Assembly (NCBI RefSeq): GCF_033568475.1
Contig: NC_133123.1
Coordinates: 141,376,062-141,440,061, forward strand
Direction: 5' to 3'
DNA from: Henckelia pumila
Taxonomy: Eukaryota > Streptophyta > Magnoliopsida > Lamiales > Gesneriaceae
Length of the DNA stretch: 64,000 nt
Shown: positions 1-12,640 of the stretch, piece after piece
Numbering within the stretch: position 1 is the stretch's first letter
Layout of the letters: each line of letters starts with the position of its first letter
Translations under genes and position numbers: made by a program
The notes under the pieces: generated by a model
The model's database searches: none
The model's input: the letters and a program-made list of their open reading frames with translations, nothing else
Told to the model about the DNA's origin: nothing

Positions 1-379
1 TAATTACGTACCCTACGCATTAACTAGAGAACTTCATCCAAATTATACTATCCGTAGTAACGGAATAACAAAAGAGATCCTAAGTGATCCAGAAAATGAC
101 TACGAGTCATCCGAACATGCCTTAGAAAATATGGAGAATATAAATTGATGAAATGATATTTATATTCAGAGACATGAATTATTTTATGACTTTCAGTCAT
201 CCGAACATGCTTCAGAAAGCATGGGAAATATAAATTGATGAAAATGAGATTTATATTCAGAAACATGAATTACTCTATGAGTAAAGACAATCAATCTCAT
301 TTATGAAGATTGATTCAATTCTTGCAAAAGAATTTCATAAATGCAATGATACGCATAATAAAACTATCTGAGTTACACT
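1..379 (+). mobile_element. Fossil caulimovirid fragment, probable end of the polymerase gene plus spacer
   Basis: The first stretch reads as a tail containing YVPYALTREL, which resembles the end of a caulimovirid reverse transcriptase/RNase H polyprotein, followed by non-coding DNA. Its position fits: in caulimovirids the transactivator gene follows the polymerase, and a transactivator-like region begins just beyond the copia element that starts at 380. The spacer carries two copies of a unit of about 90 bp (about 94-183 and 184-272), each containing GTCATCCGAACATGC. Treated as an old, broken viral copy cut by the window edge. The assignment is inference from order and a short similarity; the fragment could be unrelated intergenic DNA. 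Confidence 0.35.
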
Positions 380-2048
380 TGTTAGAAACTAATGTGTGGG
401 GGGGGGGGGGGGGGGATATTTAGATTCTATTGACAACTTTAACAATTTAAAGCGATTATGCAAATACGCAAGCGGAGATTTAAAGCAATCAAAAATAAAT
501 GCGTAAAAGAAATAAAGCGATAAATGAGATAGGATATGTTTATGGAAGTTCGACGATAAATCGTCTACATCTCCCCTTCTTGGTTAAGATCGATTAACCA
601 AGGATTCACTAGCACTTCAACTTCTTGGCCTTGATGGCTCCAAGGATAGCCGTAAAACTTGACACGATCACTGCGCCGATACAACTCGATACTCTTGGCC
701 TTAAGTGCTCCAAAGATAGCCTCAACACAAACACTTGGCTTCACACTCAAGTGCTTACAATGATAGCACAACACACTTGGCTTCACACTCAAGTATTTAC
801 AACAATAGCACAACCAACTCACAAACTATTTTTACAAACACTCTCAAATATATCACACAAACACTTTGATAGTGAGAAATTGCTTGCAAAGGAGAGAAGA
901 GATGAGTTGGGATGTCTCCAAATGAACTTGGATGGCCTCTATTTATAGTTGGCAAAGATTTGAATCTGATTTGAGTGTTTGGAGCGTGTGTTAAGAAGTC
1001 AAGGAGTAACAAAAAGTGTTCGGCATCGCTGCCTACTTTTTCCCAGCACTGAGCGGATTTTGTGGAAAAATCATATCTTCCAATCTAACCGTTGGATTGA
1101 TCTGAAATTTGAACTGAAGATTTAAAACATCTGGATATTAATTCTGAACAGTGAAGATTTGATTTTAACGAGTCAAACATTTCCAGTAATTTTCGGAAGT
1201 CACTTCATCAAGTTTTCGAACTTGTTCTGTGCAACAAATTTGAAAAATTCATATCTCCATATCCATCCGTTGGATTGATCTGAATTTTGGACAAAGGTTG
1301 TAAAACATCCTAAATTTAAATCTGATCAGTGGAGATTTTATTTGGATGCCTCAAACAATCCCAGTTAATTTCTGAAGTTGAATCTTTATCATTTGCTTCA
1401 TGTTCTGCAGAAATAGGTACTGTGCAACCTTTGTGGAAAAATCATATCTCCATATCTAGCCGTTGGATTGATATGAAATTTTGATATAAGTTTTAAAACA
1501 TCCTGATATTGATTTTGATTGGTGAAGATCTGATTTGGATGTCTCAAGCATGTCCAGTAATTTTCAGAAGTTGATTCTTCATCCTTCACTTCAAGTTCTG
1601 CAGAAATAGGTACTGCACAACTTTTGTGGAAAAATCATAACTTCATATCTAGCCGTTGGATTGCTCTCAAATTTGGACAGCACATGTAAAACTTCCTCAT
1701 CACGATTATGAGCGGTGAAGATCGGATTTCAATGCCTAGGAAATTTCCAGTAATTTTCGGAAGTTGCTGCTCCATACTTTGGCTTCTTCTTGTCTTTTTC
1801 TTCATATATCTTAACAATGTTTCATCCATTCAATGAGCAATACAAGACTTTATAAATACATGTATAGCTTCAAAATAACTTCCAAAAATTTAATCATCAA
1901 TAAATCTAATCTGTAAAATCTCACCTTAAATGGTTAGTAACAATTAACCGAGTTTTGTAATCATCAAAACATAATATTATGAGATTTGTTAATGCATTAA
2001 AAACATTAATCTCATAACACGAGATTTGTATGCGTCTAAGGCGTAACA
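380..2048 (-). repeat. 3' LTR of the copia element
   Basis: This LTR starts TGTTAG and ends GTAACA on the plus strand, so it has the canonical TG...CA ends in either orientation. On the minus strand a TATAAATAG box lies near 939-948. The central part is a four-unit tandem array, with related units starting near 1061, 1241, 1432 and 1625 (spacing 180, 191 and 193 bp); each begins TGTGGAAAAATCAT or a variant and contains CCGTTGGATTGAT. A second short duplication with a period of about 42 bp lies near 732-815. A long G-run sits near the left end at about 399-415. Confidence 0.92.
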
Positions 2049-5000
2049 ATCTCCCCGTTTTTTATGATCACAAAACTTGGTTAAATAGGAAAAATAAATG
2101 TACAATATTAAATAAATAATTTAAATTTGCACAATATAATTGCATGAATAAAACTCCCCCTAAATTAAACAATTAGCTAAGAACAGAATTAAAAATTTGT
2201 TTATCAAATAACCAATTTTATTCTCCATGCATTTAACCGAACTAACTCTCCCCCTTAGTTAAAGTATTTAACCAAACTAATTCTCCCCCTTTTTGTGATA
2301 ATCAAAAAGACTGGAAAAAGTAAATGCAAAACATGATAATTGAATATAATTTCTAAAATGCAACACATAAATTTCACATAAAATGTGAGCTTTATAACTT
2401 TGAATAAATACAATTAATTTGTATTATCCAAAATTAAGTTGCTCGAATTTTATATTAAGCTCCCCCTTAATATGACATTAAATTTATTTATGTCCACAAG
2501 TGATTACAACTCAATCATGTCAAGTTCACCACGCAAACGAATAAAAGTATTTTCATCTAGTGGTTTTGTAAAAATATCAACAATTTGATTTGACGTGTCA
2601 ACATATTGAAGTTCAACTTCATTTCGTTCGATGTGGTCACGAATAAAATGATGACGAATGTCAATATGTTTGGTGCGCGAATGTTGAATTGGATTCTTTG
2701 TAAGACATATGACGCTAGTGTTATCACAAAAAATAGGGATTTTAGAAAAAGAGACGCCATAGTCGAGCAATTGATGCTTCATCCAAAGAATTTGCGCACA
2801 ACAACTACCAGCAGCCATATATTCGGCTTCGGTTGTTGATAACGCAACACAATTTTGCTTTTTCGAAAACCAAGAAACTAAACAGTTTCCTAAAAAGAAA
2901 CAAGTTCCACTAGTGCTTTTTCTGTCCACCTTATATCCACCAAAGTCGGCATCACAATATGCTTTTAAATCAAATAAAGAATTTTTCGAATACCACAAGC
3001 CGAGATTTGGAGTATTTGAAAGATATTTGAAAATGCGTTTTAAGGCGAACAAATGTGATTCCTTTGGACATGATTGAAATCGTGCACACAAGCAAACACT
3101 AAACATAATGTCCGGTCTACTAGCAGTAGCATAAAGTAAGGAGCCAATCATACTACGAAAGGAAGATTGATCTACAGATTTACCATTTTCATCCTTGTCG
3201 AGTCTGATTGCTGTGCTCATTGATGTAGATGATGATTTTGTGTTCTCCATCTCAAACTTCTTTAGAATCTCCTTGATGTATTTGCTTTGGTTCACAAAGA
3301 ACCCATCCTTGCACTGTTTGATTTGCAATCCGAGGAAATAGTTAAGTTCCCCCATCATGCTCATCTCAAAGTGTTCCTGCATAAGCTTGGAGAAATCTTG
3401 ACAAAGAGTTTCGTTAGTAGAACCAAATATTATGTCATCAACATAAATTTGCACAATCAATAAGTCATCTTTAGCATGTTTGGTAAACAACGTAATATCA
3501 ATCTTTCCTCTTGAAAAACCATTTGAAAGAAGGAAAGTTGATAACTTTTCATACCAAGCTCGAGGAGCTTGTTTCAAACCATATAATGCTTTGTTTAGTC
3601 TATACACATGATCAGGCAATAATGCATCAACAAAGCCATCAGGTTGCTCAATGTAAACTTCCTCTTTCAATTCACCATTGAGAAATGCACTTTTGACATC
3701 CATTTGAAATAACTTAAAATTTCTAGAGCAAACAAAAGCAAGTAGCATGCGAATAGATTCTAGTCTAGCAACAGGCGCATAAGTTTCATCATAATCTATG
3801 TCTTCTTCTTGACTATATCCTTTTGCTACAAGTCTAGCTTTATTTCTAGTGATAGTACCATGCTCATCAAGTTTATTTCTAAAGACCCATTTAGTACCAA
3901 TAATAGATCTATCATGTGGCCTAGGAACAAGATTCCAAACTTCATTGCGCTTAAACTCATTCAATTAATCTTGCATAGCAATAATCCAGAAATCATCTAA
4001 TAAAGCATCATCAATACACTTAGGTTCAACATGTGAAACAAAAGCAAGATGATTGCAAATATTATTAAGAGAAGAACGAGTGGCTACTCCCTTCGAAGGA
4101 CTTCCAGTGATAAGATCCATAGGATGATCTTTGTGAAGCGTCCAATCCTTCGGAAGTGGTGTTTTCTCAACAGAAACATCTATATCATTTAGACTTGAGG
4201 AACCCATCTCTTCTTCGAGTAATTCTACATCATCGTTAGTATTACGAGGAACTATAGACATAGATTCATCAAATATTACATGCATTGATTCTTCAACAAG
4301 TAAAGTGCGTTTATTAAATACTCTAAAAGTCTTACTTGTAGTAGAATATCCAAGAAAAATACCTTTGTCGGATTTGGCATCAAATTTGCCAAGATTGTCC
4401 TTACCGTTATTATGAATATAGCATTTGGAACCGAAAGCTCGAAAGTATGAAATGTTAGGCTTTCTCCCTCTCCATAATTCATATGGAGTTTTCTTGAGAA
4501 TTGGCCTTATTGATACACGATTGATAATGTAACAAGCAGTGTTCATTGCTTCAGCCCAAAAATATTTTGGTAGAGAATGCTCACATATCATGGTCCTTGC
4601 AATCTCCACAAGTGTCCTATTTTTCCTTTCAACGACCCCGTTTTGTTGAGAAGTCCTAGGACAAGAAAAATTGTAACCGATGCCTTTCTCTTCACAAAAG
4701 TTTGAAAAATTCTCATTTTGAAATTCAGTTTCGTGGTCACTACGGATCTGTTTTATTGAAAGATTTTTCTCATTCTCAATACGTTTGACAAAAGTTTTAA
4801 AATAATCAAAGGCATCATTTTTGTGGGCTAAAAACAATGTCCACGTGTAACGTGAGAAATCATCCACAATGACAAATGCATAAAGCTTCCCTACTAGGCT
4901 AGCGTTCCTCAAGGGACCACATAGATCTAGGTGAAGAAGTTCAAGGGGCATAGAAGTAGATACAAAATTTTTGCTTTTAAAAGATTTTCTTGTATGTTTG

Positions 5001-6797
5001 CCAAGTTGACACGCATCACAAACAGAATCTAATTTTAAATTGAGTTTTGGCATACCAACAACTAAATCAAGTTTAAAAAGTTTTTCTATAGTACTAGGAC
5101 CAACATGACCTAGTCGTCTATGCCAAAAAATGTTGTTATCAACATTCAAGGATACAAGGCTTTTAATATTTGATAAAGATAAATTATTTAAAGAAAACTT
5201 GTATATATTTTCACTTCTATATCCTTTGAAATTTATGAATTTGTCAGATGTGAGTGATATAGTGCAGTGTTGGGGAGTGAATTTGACTTCATAACCTCTA
5301 TCGCACAATTGACTTATGCTTAGTAGCTTATGCTTAAGTCCTTTTACTATGAGTACATCATCAATCAAGCAGGATTTAGAAATACCTATTGAGCCGATTC
5401 CTTCGATAACTCCTTTGTTGTTGTCTCCAAAGGTGACAGATCTCTTCTCCTTTGGTTTGATCGATTGGAGTAGATCTTTGTTACCAGTCATATGTCTAGA
5501 ACATCTACTGTCTAGATACCATATGCTAGGAAGAACAGTTTTACCATTTCCCTGCAAGAATTGATTTTGGTACCCTTTAGTTCTTTTGGTTTCACAGTGT
5601 TAGAAAAGAGAAATACAAAATAGATTTCTAAGAGTTCAGTCTCTCATAGCGACATCATCGCCACTTTCCAAGAGTGCTACCAGTAGTAGGTAGGGCTATG
5701 GCCTCTTTAAAAACCTATTTCCTTGGACAGAGCAGCGTTCATCAGGAAGACCAGTCGCAAGTCAAGGCAGTTTAAACCGGTCTATAATGAACTCCCTTAG
5801 ATCATGATCTCATAATGCCGACTGATGAGTTGTTAAGTACTCTTAGGCCTCCATTTCATATAGCTCTTTTGATCATATTGAAATCTTAAAGATCTACATT
5901 TATATCTAGCATGACCAATTTTATAATAATAAGAGCATGTAGGGGGTGATCTCATTTTGGCTTTAGCAATAAAGCTAGTAAAATCTATTGATTTCTTACC
6001 ATACCCTATTCCACCCTTATCAAAGCTACATTTTTGCATGCTTAGTAAATTATTCAACTTGTTACTACTAACATTGAATTTATAAAATGATTTTTCTAAG
6101 GTAGCTATGTCATCCTTTAATCTTAGGTTTTCATGCTCCTTAGATTCTAATTCATTTTTGAGGTTTCTATTTTATTTTTTAAGTGATTTAGCCATGTCAA
6201 ACATAAGCTTATAAGCTTGTAGTAATTCATCGTAAGATGGTACCTCATCATCATCGTCGGAGGCGATGTCATCATCCTTGGCCATGAGACATATGTTGGC
6301 TTCCTCCTCATCGTTATCTTCATAGGCTTCCATCTCAAATGTCTCATGTTTGAGCTCTAGGAGGTCAATCTTTGTTTTCTTGACCTGGTTGGTTTTCTCG
6401 TGGCATATCTCCAATTTATCTCATATTTCTTTAGAGGAGGAGCACATTGATATTTGGTTGTACTCGTTCATATCTAAAGAACAATGCAAAATATTCATAG
6501 CTTTAGCATTTTGAGAAATTAATCGCATGTCCTCCTTGGTAAAGTCATTCATTCCCTTAGGAATTTTAATCCCTTCAACCTCTTTCATTGATTTGTAGGG
6601 ATCTTTTACCGTAACTTTCCAAAGATCATAATCTACGGATTGAATATATAGGGACATTCGATTTTTCCAATATCCGTAGTTTATGTCGTTGAAAAGAGGA
6701 GGACGATTGATTGATTGCCCTTGAGCATAATCGCTCGCTAGATTTGCCATAGAGTCTTTTTTGAAATATTTTTCGAAAGTGTGGCTCTGATACCACT

Positions 6798-8447
6798 TGT
6801 TAGAACCTAATGGGGGGGGGGACTTTAGAAATTTAAAGCGATTATGCAAATACGCAAGCGGAAGACTTAAAGAAATCAAAAATAAATGCGGTAAATAAAT
6901 GCGTAAAAGAAATAAAGCGATAAATGAGATATGATATGTTTATGGAAGTTCGACGATAAATCGTCTACGTCTCCCCTTCTTGGTTAAGATCGATTAACCA
7001 AGGATTTACTAGCACTTCAACTTCTTGGCCTTGATGGCTCCAAGGATAGCCGTAAAACTTGACACGATCACCGCGCCGATACAACTCGATACTCTTGGCC
7101 TTAAGGGCTCCAAGGATAGCCTCAACACAAACACTTGGCTTCACACTCAAGTGCTTACAACGATAGCACAACACACTTGGCTTCACACTCAAGTGTTTAC
7201 AACAATAGCACAACCAACTCACAAACTATTTTTACAAACACTCTCAAATATATCACACAAACACTTTGATAGTGAGAAATTGCTTGCAAAGGAGAGAAAA
7301 GATGAGTTGGGATGTCTCCAAATGAACTTGGATGGCCTCTACTTATAGTTGGCAAAGATTTGAATCTGATTTGAGTGCTTGGAGCATGTGTTAAGAAGTC
7401 AAGGAGTGACAAAAAGTGTTCGGCGTCGCTGCCTACTTTTTCCCAGCACTGAGCGGATTTTGTGGAAAAATCATATCTTCCAATATAATCGTTGGATTGA
7501 TTTGAAATTTGAACTGAAGCTTTAAAACATCTGGATATTCATTCTGAACAGTGAACATTTGATTTTAATGAGTCAAACATTTCCAGTAATTTTCGGAAGT
7601 CACTTCATCAAGTTTTCAAACTTGTTCTGTGCAACAAATTTGAAAAATTCATATCTCCATATCCATCCGTTGGATTGATCTGAATTTTGAACAGAGGTTG
7701 TAAACATCCTAAATTTAAATCTGATCGGTGGAGATTTGATTTGGATGTCGCAAACAATCTCAGTTAATTTCTGAAGTTGAATCTTCATAATTTGCTTTAT
7801 GTTCTGCAGAAATAGGTACTGTGCAACCTTTGTGGAAAAATCATAACTCCATATCTAGCCGTTGGATTGATATGAAATTTTGATATAAGTTTTAAAACAT
7901 CCTGATATTGATTTTGATTGGTGAAGATCTGATTTGGATGTCTCAAGCATGTCCAGTAATTTTCAGAAGTTGATTCTTCATCCTTCACTTCAAGTTCTGC
8001 AGAAATAGGTACTGCACAACTTTTGTGGAAAAATCATAACTTCATATCTAGCCGTTGGATTGCTCTCAAATTTGGACAGCACATGTAAAACTTCCTCATC
8101 ACGATTATGAGCGGTGAAGATCGGATTTCAATGCCTAGAAAATTCCCAGTAGTTTTCGGAAGTTGCTGCTCCATACTTTGGCTTCTTCTTGTCTTTTTCT
8201 TCATATCTCTTAACAATGTTTCATCCATTCAATGAGCAATACAAGACTTTATAAATACATGTATAGCTTCAAAATATCTTCCAAGAATTTAATCATCAAT
8301 AAATATAATCTGTAAAATCTCACTTTAAATGGTTAGTAACAATTAACCGAGTTTTGTAATCATCAAAACATAATATTATGAGACTTGTTAATGCATTAAA
8401 AACATTAATCTCATAACACGAGATTTGTATTCGTTTAAGACGTAACA
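6798..8447 (-). repeat. 5' LTR of the copia element
   Basis: The partner of the LTR at 380-2048 has the same TG...CA ends and the same internal organisation. Its tandem units start near 7461, 7641, 7831 and 8024. The array was therefore already present in the parent element rather than arising after insertion. Confidence 0.92.
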
Positions 8448-8476
8448 AATCACGAAAAAGAGTTAAATTTCTAACC

Positions 8477-8477
<1 letters not shown>

Positions 8478-8541
<64 letters not shown>
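8478..8541. repeat. Compound (TA)n(GT)n microsatellite
   Basis: About 18 TA units run directly into about 13 GT units, just before the transactivator-like region of the viral fossil. It is the longest simple repeat in the left third of the window. Confidence 0.95.
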
Positions 8542-8545
<4 letters not shown>

Positions 8546-8554
8546 ATTGTGCAG

Positions 8555-9730
8555 GATGGAAAAATTAAATCAATTAGAAGAACATTTGATTGACATAGAT
8601 GAAGAAATTCAGATTCTTCAACAAAGAAAAAATAATATAAAAGGAAAAATTCAGAGGATTAAAGAAAAGATGACAACATCATCATCATCATCCTCACCAA
8701 AAACTCCAATAAAGTTAGTAACTTCATTTAACAAAATATTGGAGATGAATGAAAAACAGTCAGTGGTCGCAGCCAATACTGATAACCAAGAAAAAGAAAA
8801 GAAGAAAGAACCGGTGGTCACAGCCAACACCGAGAAAAATGAAAAAAAAAAAGAAAGAACTTTTAAAAGTGCCCTTGAAGCAAGAGAAAGAAAGATGGTC
8901 AATCTGCGACCACAAAAACCAATTTTTGAAAAAACAAATTTTCTAGAAAAACTCAAGACTGAATTCTTTGAAACACTAAACTAAGAATAGCCAAACCATC
9001 TGCAGAATCTTGGCTACAAACTTGTGACACACAGAGCATATCAAGAGCAAGAACACTGCAAGGTGCTCCAGCGCATGAAGTCGCAAGATTTTTTTCAAAT
9101 GGATTATTAAGTGGATTGGAAGTCAGTCCCAACAATCAAGAAATAGAACTATTTTCATATCAGATGAGAAATAATATCATCCAGTTCAAGAAAGCAGTCT
9201 TTAAGGACGATCCAGTATTAACATTGAGTATTCACTCAACCCTTCCAGATTGGGATGATAACAAATTCTATCAAACAATGGTATATATTCAATGTCGAAA
9301 ACAAAAAGACAAGTTCTTATTCGAAGGATCAAATGAAGAGAAACCAGTAATGGATATCTCAACACTTATTGAGATAAAAATAAAGGCATTGATTGACATG
9401 ATCTCAAAGACAAGAAAGATTGATGGAAACTCAAAGGTTAAAATAAATTTTGCAACCAGTAAAATTTTATTATCCACTGGACACAAGGAGACAATCCAAA
9501 AGAAAGAACAAGTCATGTTAGCTCAATTCGAAGCTCCAATCTATGAAGCAAGAGTTGACATGACCCGAGAAACCCAACAAATGCTATGTCAAAGACTAAA
9601 AACAATGATTTTCACTCACAAATATGGACATTGCCAAACCATTCAGACAGAAAAAGCAGCTGTCAAAGAAGACAACCCAATAAAGAAATGGTCTGAATGT
9701 ACTAGTGATTCAGAAAGTGACACAATGTAA
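8555..9730 (+). pseudogene. Transactivator/inclusion-body-like region of the caulimovirid fossil
   Basis: The left half encodes a strongly charged, coiled-coil-like segment (start MEKLNQLEEHLIDIDEE) followed by low-complexity Lys/Glu-rich sequence. The right half contains the core FFSNGLLSGLEVSPN and SIHSTLPDWDDNKFYQTMVY, which looks like the conserved centre of caulimovirid transactivator (ORF VI) proteins, and ends with an acidic Ser/Asp-rich tail. In live relatives this protein forms inclusion bodies and allows reinitiation on the polycistronic viral RNA. Its position directly before the viral promoter supports the call. It is treated as a fossil; homology is by recall, not search. Confidence 0.6.
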
Positions 9731-9860
9731 AAACAAATGAAATCGTGGACCAAACCACATGTTAAAGGCATCCACTCAGATGTAAAATGAGCTGTTTTCC
9801 ATTATGTAGTGTCGGGTGGTCCCCCTCTTTTCTTTTATTGTGTATGGGTTTCTCCACGCC

Positions 9861-9892
9861 TATAAAAGGAGATGTTTTGTGCTGTAAATAAA
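9861..9892 (+). promoter_or_regulatory. Caulimovirid promoter TATA box and early poly(A) signal
   Basis: A TATA box (TATAAAAGGA, 9861-9870) is followed about 17 bases later by AATAAA (9887-9892). A poly(A) signal a short way downstream of the transcription start is typical of pararetroviruses, whose terminally redundant RNA passes the signal on the first round. The position between the transactivator-like region and the leader fits this role. Confidence 0.65.
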
Positions 9893-10509
9893 AAAAAGCG
9901 AAGTTTGAGTATCTCTCTCTTCTTAAGTTTCTTACAATCTGGTTTATACAAGACGTATGAAAACTATCAGAAACTAAAAAACATAAAATCAGAAACAAAA
10001 TAAGTCTTATGGCTAATAACTAAACAAGCAGGGCGTAAGGAGGATAAGGTTGGAAACCAACCATTGAAGATTCATGGTTAGAGTAAACCTGGAGATCCAT
10101 AGAGCAAGTACCAGTTGATCAAGTGATCGTTAAGAGAAAGCAAGGATTTGGCCTCTGCTCAAAACCGAGATTCATTCAAACAAGTAACCTTCCTAAATCT
10201 CCTGCAGCCCTTAATTCAAAGAAATATTCAAAATACGTTAATCATGTCATCATCCTTCATAAGAAATGGAAGATTGATAATAAAAAACTGGTTTGAAATA
10301 GAAGATGATCATGAATATGATACATTTGATGAATATCGTTTAAATACTTCTGATTTAACCATATTCGAATCAATTTATCAACTAAAAATTGTAATTATAA
10401 CCCATGAATGGAACCAAACTAATCTGAAAATATTTATCTGTTATAAATGAATCAGATCTTTAAAGCCATGAATGAGAAAATTCATAAGAATTTGAAGAAT
10501 TCCGCAACC

Positions 10510-10521
10510 TGGTATCAGAGC
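10510..10521 (+). promoter_or_regulatory. tRNA-Met primer binding site of the caulimovirid fossil
   Basis: The sequence TGGTATCAGAGC is the standard caulimovirid minus-strand primer site, complementary to the 3' end of initiator tRNA-Met. It lies about 640 bases after the TATA box, a normal leader length for the family. A small reading frame of about 52 codons beginning MSGLTLDIEIKNLF follows at about 10544. Confidence 0.85.
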
Positions 10522-11049
10522 GGTTAATTAAAGCAGATTATTAATGTCTGGATTAACTTTAGATATTGAGATTAAAAATTTATTTGATAAAATAATCTTA
10601 CTAAAAGATTTACGTCAAATAGATCAATTATGGAATAAAATAAAAGATCTCCAAACCTTTTATTTCAAAAATCATAAAAAAGAACATTTTTCAAGAAACT
10701 GAAAAATGATAATTCAAATTTCTGAAAACGATGAAATTGAAGACATAACAATATGTTATGAATAAGAACAAACTTTGTTATCGAAATCCGATCAACAAAA
10801 ACAAAATAATAAAAGTAACAATTTTTACTAAATGGAAAATGTATGAAAATACGAAAATGAATATCTTTAATTTATATTCTCAAAATATAAATTTTGATAT
10901 AGAAAATTGTGAAAACAATTTGAAACATCTTAAAAATTGTCAATCTTCAATTAATAGTTTCGAAGATTTTCAGAATTTATTAGAACAGATAGATTCAACA
11001 AAAAAGCTTTTAATAGCCTTAAGAAAATTAAGAAGTTCTATCATCTGTT

Positions 11050-11865
11050 AAAATGACAGAAGTAACAATTCCAAATCATAATAGTCAGATTGATGAATCT
11101 GAAGAGAACCAAGAGTATAATTTGAATATTATATTTAATCAGAATAAGTTTGCTGAGATACAAAAAAACAGGGTTTTCTAATTCAAAAACAAATCTAATA
11201 GACCAACCAGGAATATTAAGCAAGATTTCAAATTTTATTAATCCCAGAAAAAATTTAATTTATTATTCGATTCGTACAAAAGAACGATCTTGTAAAATAA
11301 ATAACGAATTAAGGTCTAATACTCTGAAGTTATTAACAACTCAAGATATTGATACCATCATGGCAAAAGCCAGTGAAAAAGAACGATTTGAACTGAAATA
11401 TGTTCACATTGGATGAATCAAAATAATAGTATCAGCTCACTATCAAGAAGGAATAGATACACCAATTGAAATCAAAGTTCGTGACAAAAGGATACGTAAT
11501 TTTGAGGATTCTATCCTTGGAAAAATTGAAGGAAACTTAAGTTACAAAAAGATGAAATTTTGTATTTATCCACAATACAATATATCTCTTTTTGATAAAA
11601 ACATAAATGACGTTTTAACATTAGATTATTACTTTTATAGAAATAATCTTATGTTAACAGGAAACAATCCGATCAATATAAACTATGTTGTCGGTTTAGC
11701 AATAAGTAATAATTCTCAAACAGGAATAATTTCAACAAAACCAACTATTTCTGTTGAAAGAATGTTTGAAAATATTACAAAAATTGAACACCCTCGAAAA
11801 GCATTTATTGAAGAAATAAATCCCTATAAACAAGCTATTGTTAATGAGCAATTTTTATTCTAGAT
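11050..11865 (+). pseudogene. Movement protein region (30K type) of the caulimovirid fossil
   Basis: The region holds the caulimovirid movement-protein signature: KYVHIG followed by a stretch of hydrophobic beta-strand residues, then DTPIEIKVRDKRI, a SILGKIEGNL segment, and a block with INYVVGLAISNNSQTG. In living relatives this protein forms tubules through plasmodesmata for cell-to-cell spread. It sits between the leader and the coat protein, as in caulimo- and soymoviruses. It is a broken fossil. Confidence 0.7.
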
Positions 11866-11869
11866 AATA

Positions 11870-12625
11870 TTAAACTATGCAATTTATGTTATCTAGAAGA
11901 ATTTATATGTGATTATGAAACAAACTATTATCAGTTAATAGATGCTGATAAAAAAGAACATTATAAATTAAGTATTTTTAATAAAATACCTAATATACCA
12001 ATAAATAATAAAGATGAATTCTTAACTAGCGCTTATGCCAAAACACTAGGAGGAGCTATTAAATTCATTAAAGATGTTATAACAAAGAAATGTCATGAAG
12101 TAACATTAAATAAAAGAATATCCAGATCTTACAAACAAAACAATAAACTTTATTGTGACAAAATGAAATTCACAGTAAAGGAATACGGTTGCAAAACAAA
12201 CATGTCACACAAATATTTAAAACGACAAAAACAGAATAAATTTAATAAATCTTATAAATCTTTTAATAGAAAATTTATTCCCTATAAGAAAAAAAAATTT
12301 AAAAGGAATTTCTTCAGAAAACCTTATAAAAGAAAATTTTATAAAAAATTTGATAACAAAAAATCATCTTGCCCAAAGGGTAAAGGAAAGAATTGCACAT
12401 GTTGGTTGTGCAACGAAGAAGGACATTATGCGAATGAATGTCCAAAACGAAACGAAAAAAAAAAAAGTTAAACTTCTTGAAGAAATATGTACTATTGGAT
12501 TCTATCCAGTAGAAACAATTGAATTTTCATCCGACGATGAAAATATTTATTATCTTGATGAATCAAGTGAATCAGATTTTGAATCTGATTCCACATTTGA
12601 TAATTCAAGAAATAAAAATGATTAA
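11870..12625 (+). pseudogene. Coat protein region with CCHC zinc knuckle of the caulimovirid fossil
   Basis: A long Lys/Arg-rich segment (about 12160-12390) leads into a retroviral-type zinc knuckle with the spacing C-x2-C-x4-H-x4-C (CWLCNEEGHYANEC, about 12400-12440), then an acidic Ser/Asp/Glu tail with FSSDDENIYYLDESSES. A basic domain, CCHC finger and acidic C-terminus is the layout of caulimovirid capsid proteins, where the finger binds viral RNA. The recognisable viral sequence stops near 12640. It is a broken fossil. Confidence 0.78.
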
Positions 12626-12640
12626 AATAACGACAAGAGC

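Larger units (their letters stand above)
380..8447 (-). mobile_element. Ty1/copia LTR retrotransposon, broken, minus strand
   Basis: A complete-length copia element of about 8.07 kb lies on the minus strand with LTRs of 1669 and 1650 bp. Parts in its own order: 5' LTR 6798-8447; primer site 6783-6795, whose minus strand reads TGGTATCAGAGCC (initiator tRNA-Met); gag about 5830-6780, with a CCHC-like knuckle near 5930; integrase zinc region about 4970-5120 and core about 4450-4940; reverse transcriptase about 3000-3950, with YVDDII near 3430; RNase H about 2530-2950, with TTEAEYMAA near 2830; 3' LTR 380-2048. LTR then integrase then RT is the copia order. It is broken, with a few interruptions. 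By eye the LTRs are about 97% alike, so it is fairly young. No matching 5-bp target duplication is seen at the two outer ends. Confidence 0.93.
8448..12640 (+). mobile_element. Fossil caulimovirid (endogenous pararetrovirus) copy
   Basis: This is a continuous block in circularly permuted caulimovirid order: transactivator-like region 8550-9730, promoter 9861, leader with tRNA-Met primer site 10510, small leader-proximal reading frame, movement protein region about 11050-11865, coat protein region about 11870-12625 ending with a CCHC knuckle and an acidic tail. With 1-379 as the polymerase end, it would form one copy opened by the copia insertion. The order resembles caulimo- and soymovirus genomes more than badnaviruses, but the genus is not fixed by what I can see. 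The copy is broken at several places and lacks most of its polymerase within the window. It shows no LTRs, as expected for this family. Confidence 0.82.

Noticed and set aside
565-1012. Overlapping frames on both strands within the copia LTR, duplicated near 6965-7412
   Set aside because: They exist only because the LTR contains short tandem repeats; the same frames occur in both LTRs and have no family resemblance.
8517-8555. Extension of the transactivator-like frame through the (GT)n tract (repeated Cys-Val codons)
   Set aside because: The GT microsatellite simply stays open in this frame; the viral-like sequence begins at the following Met.
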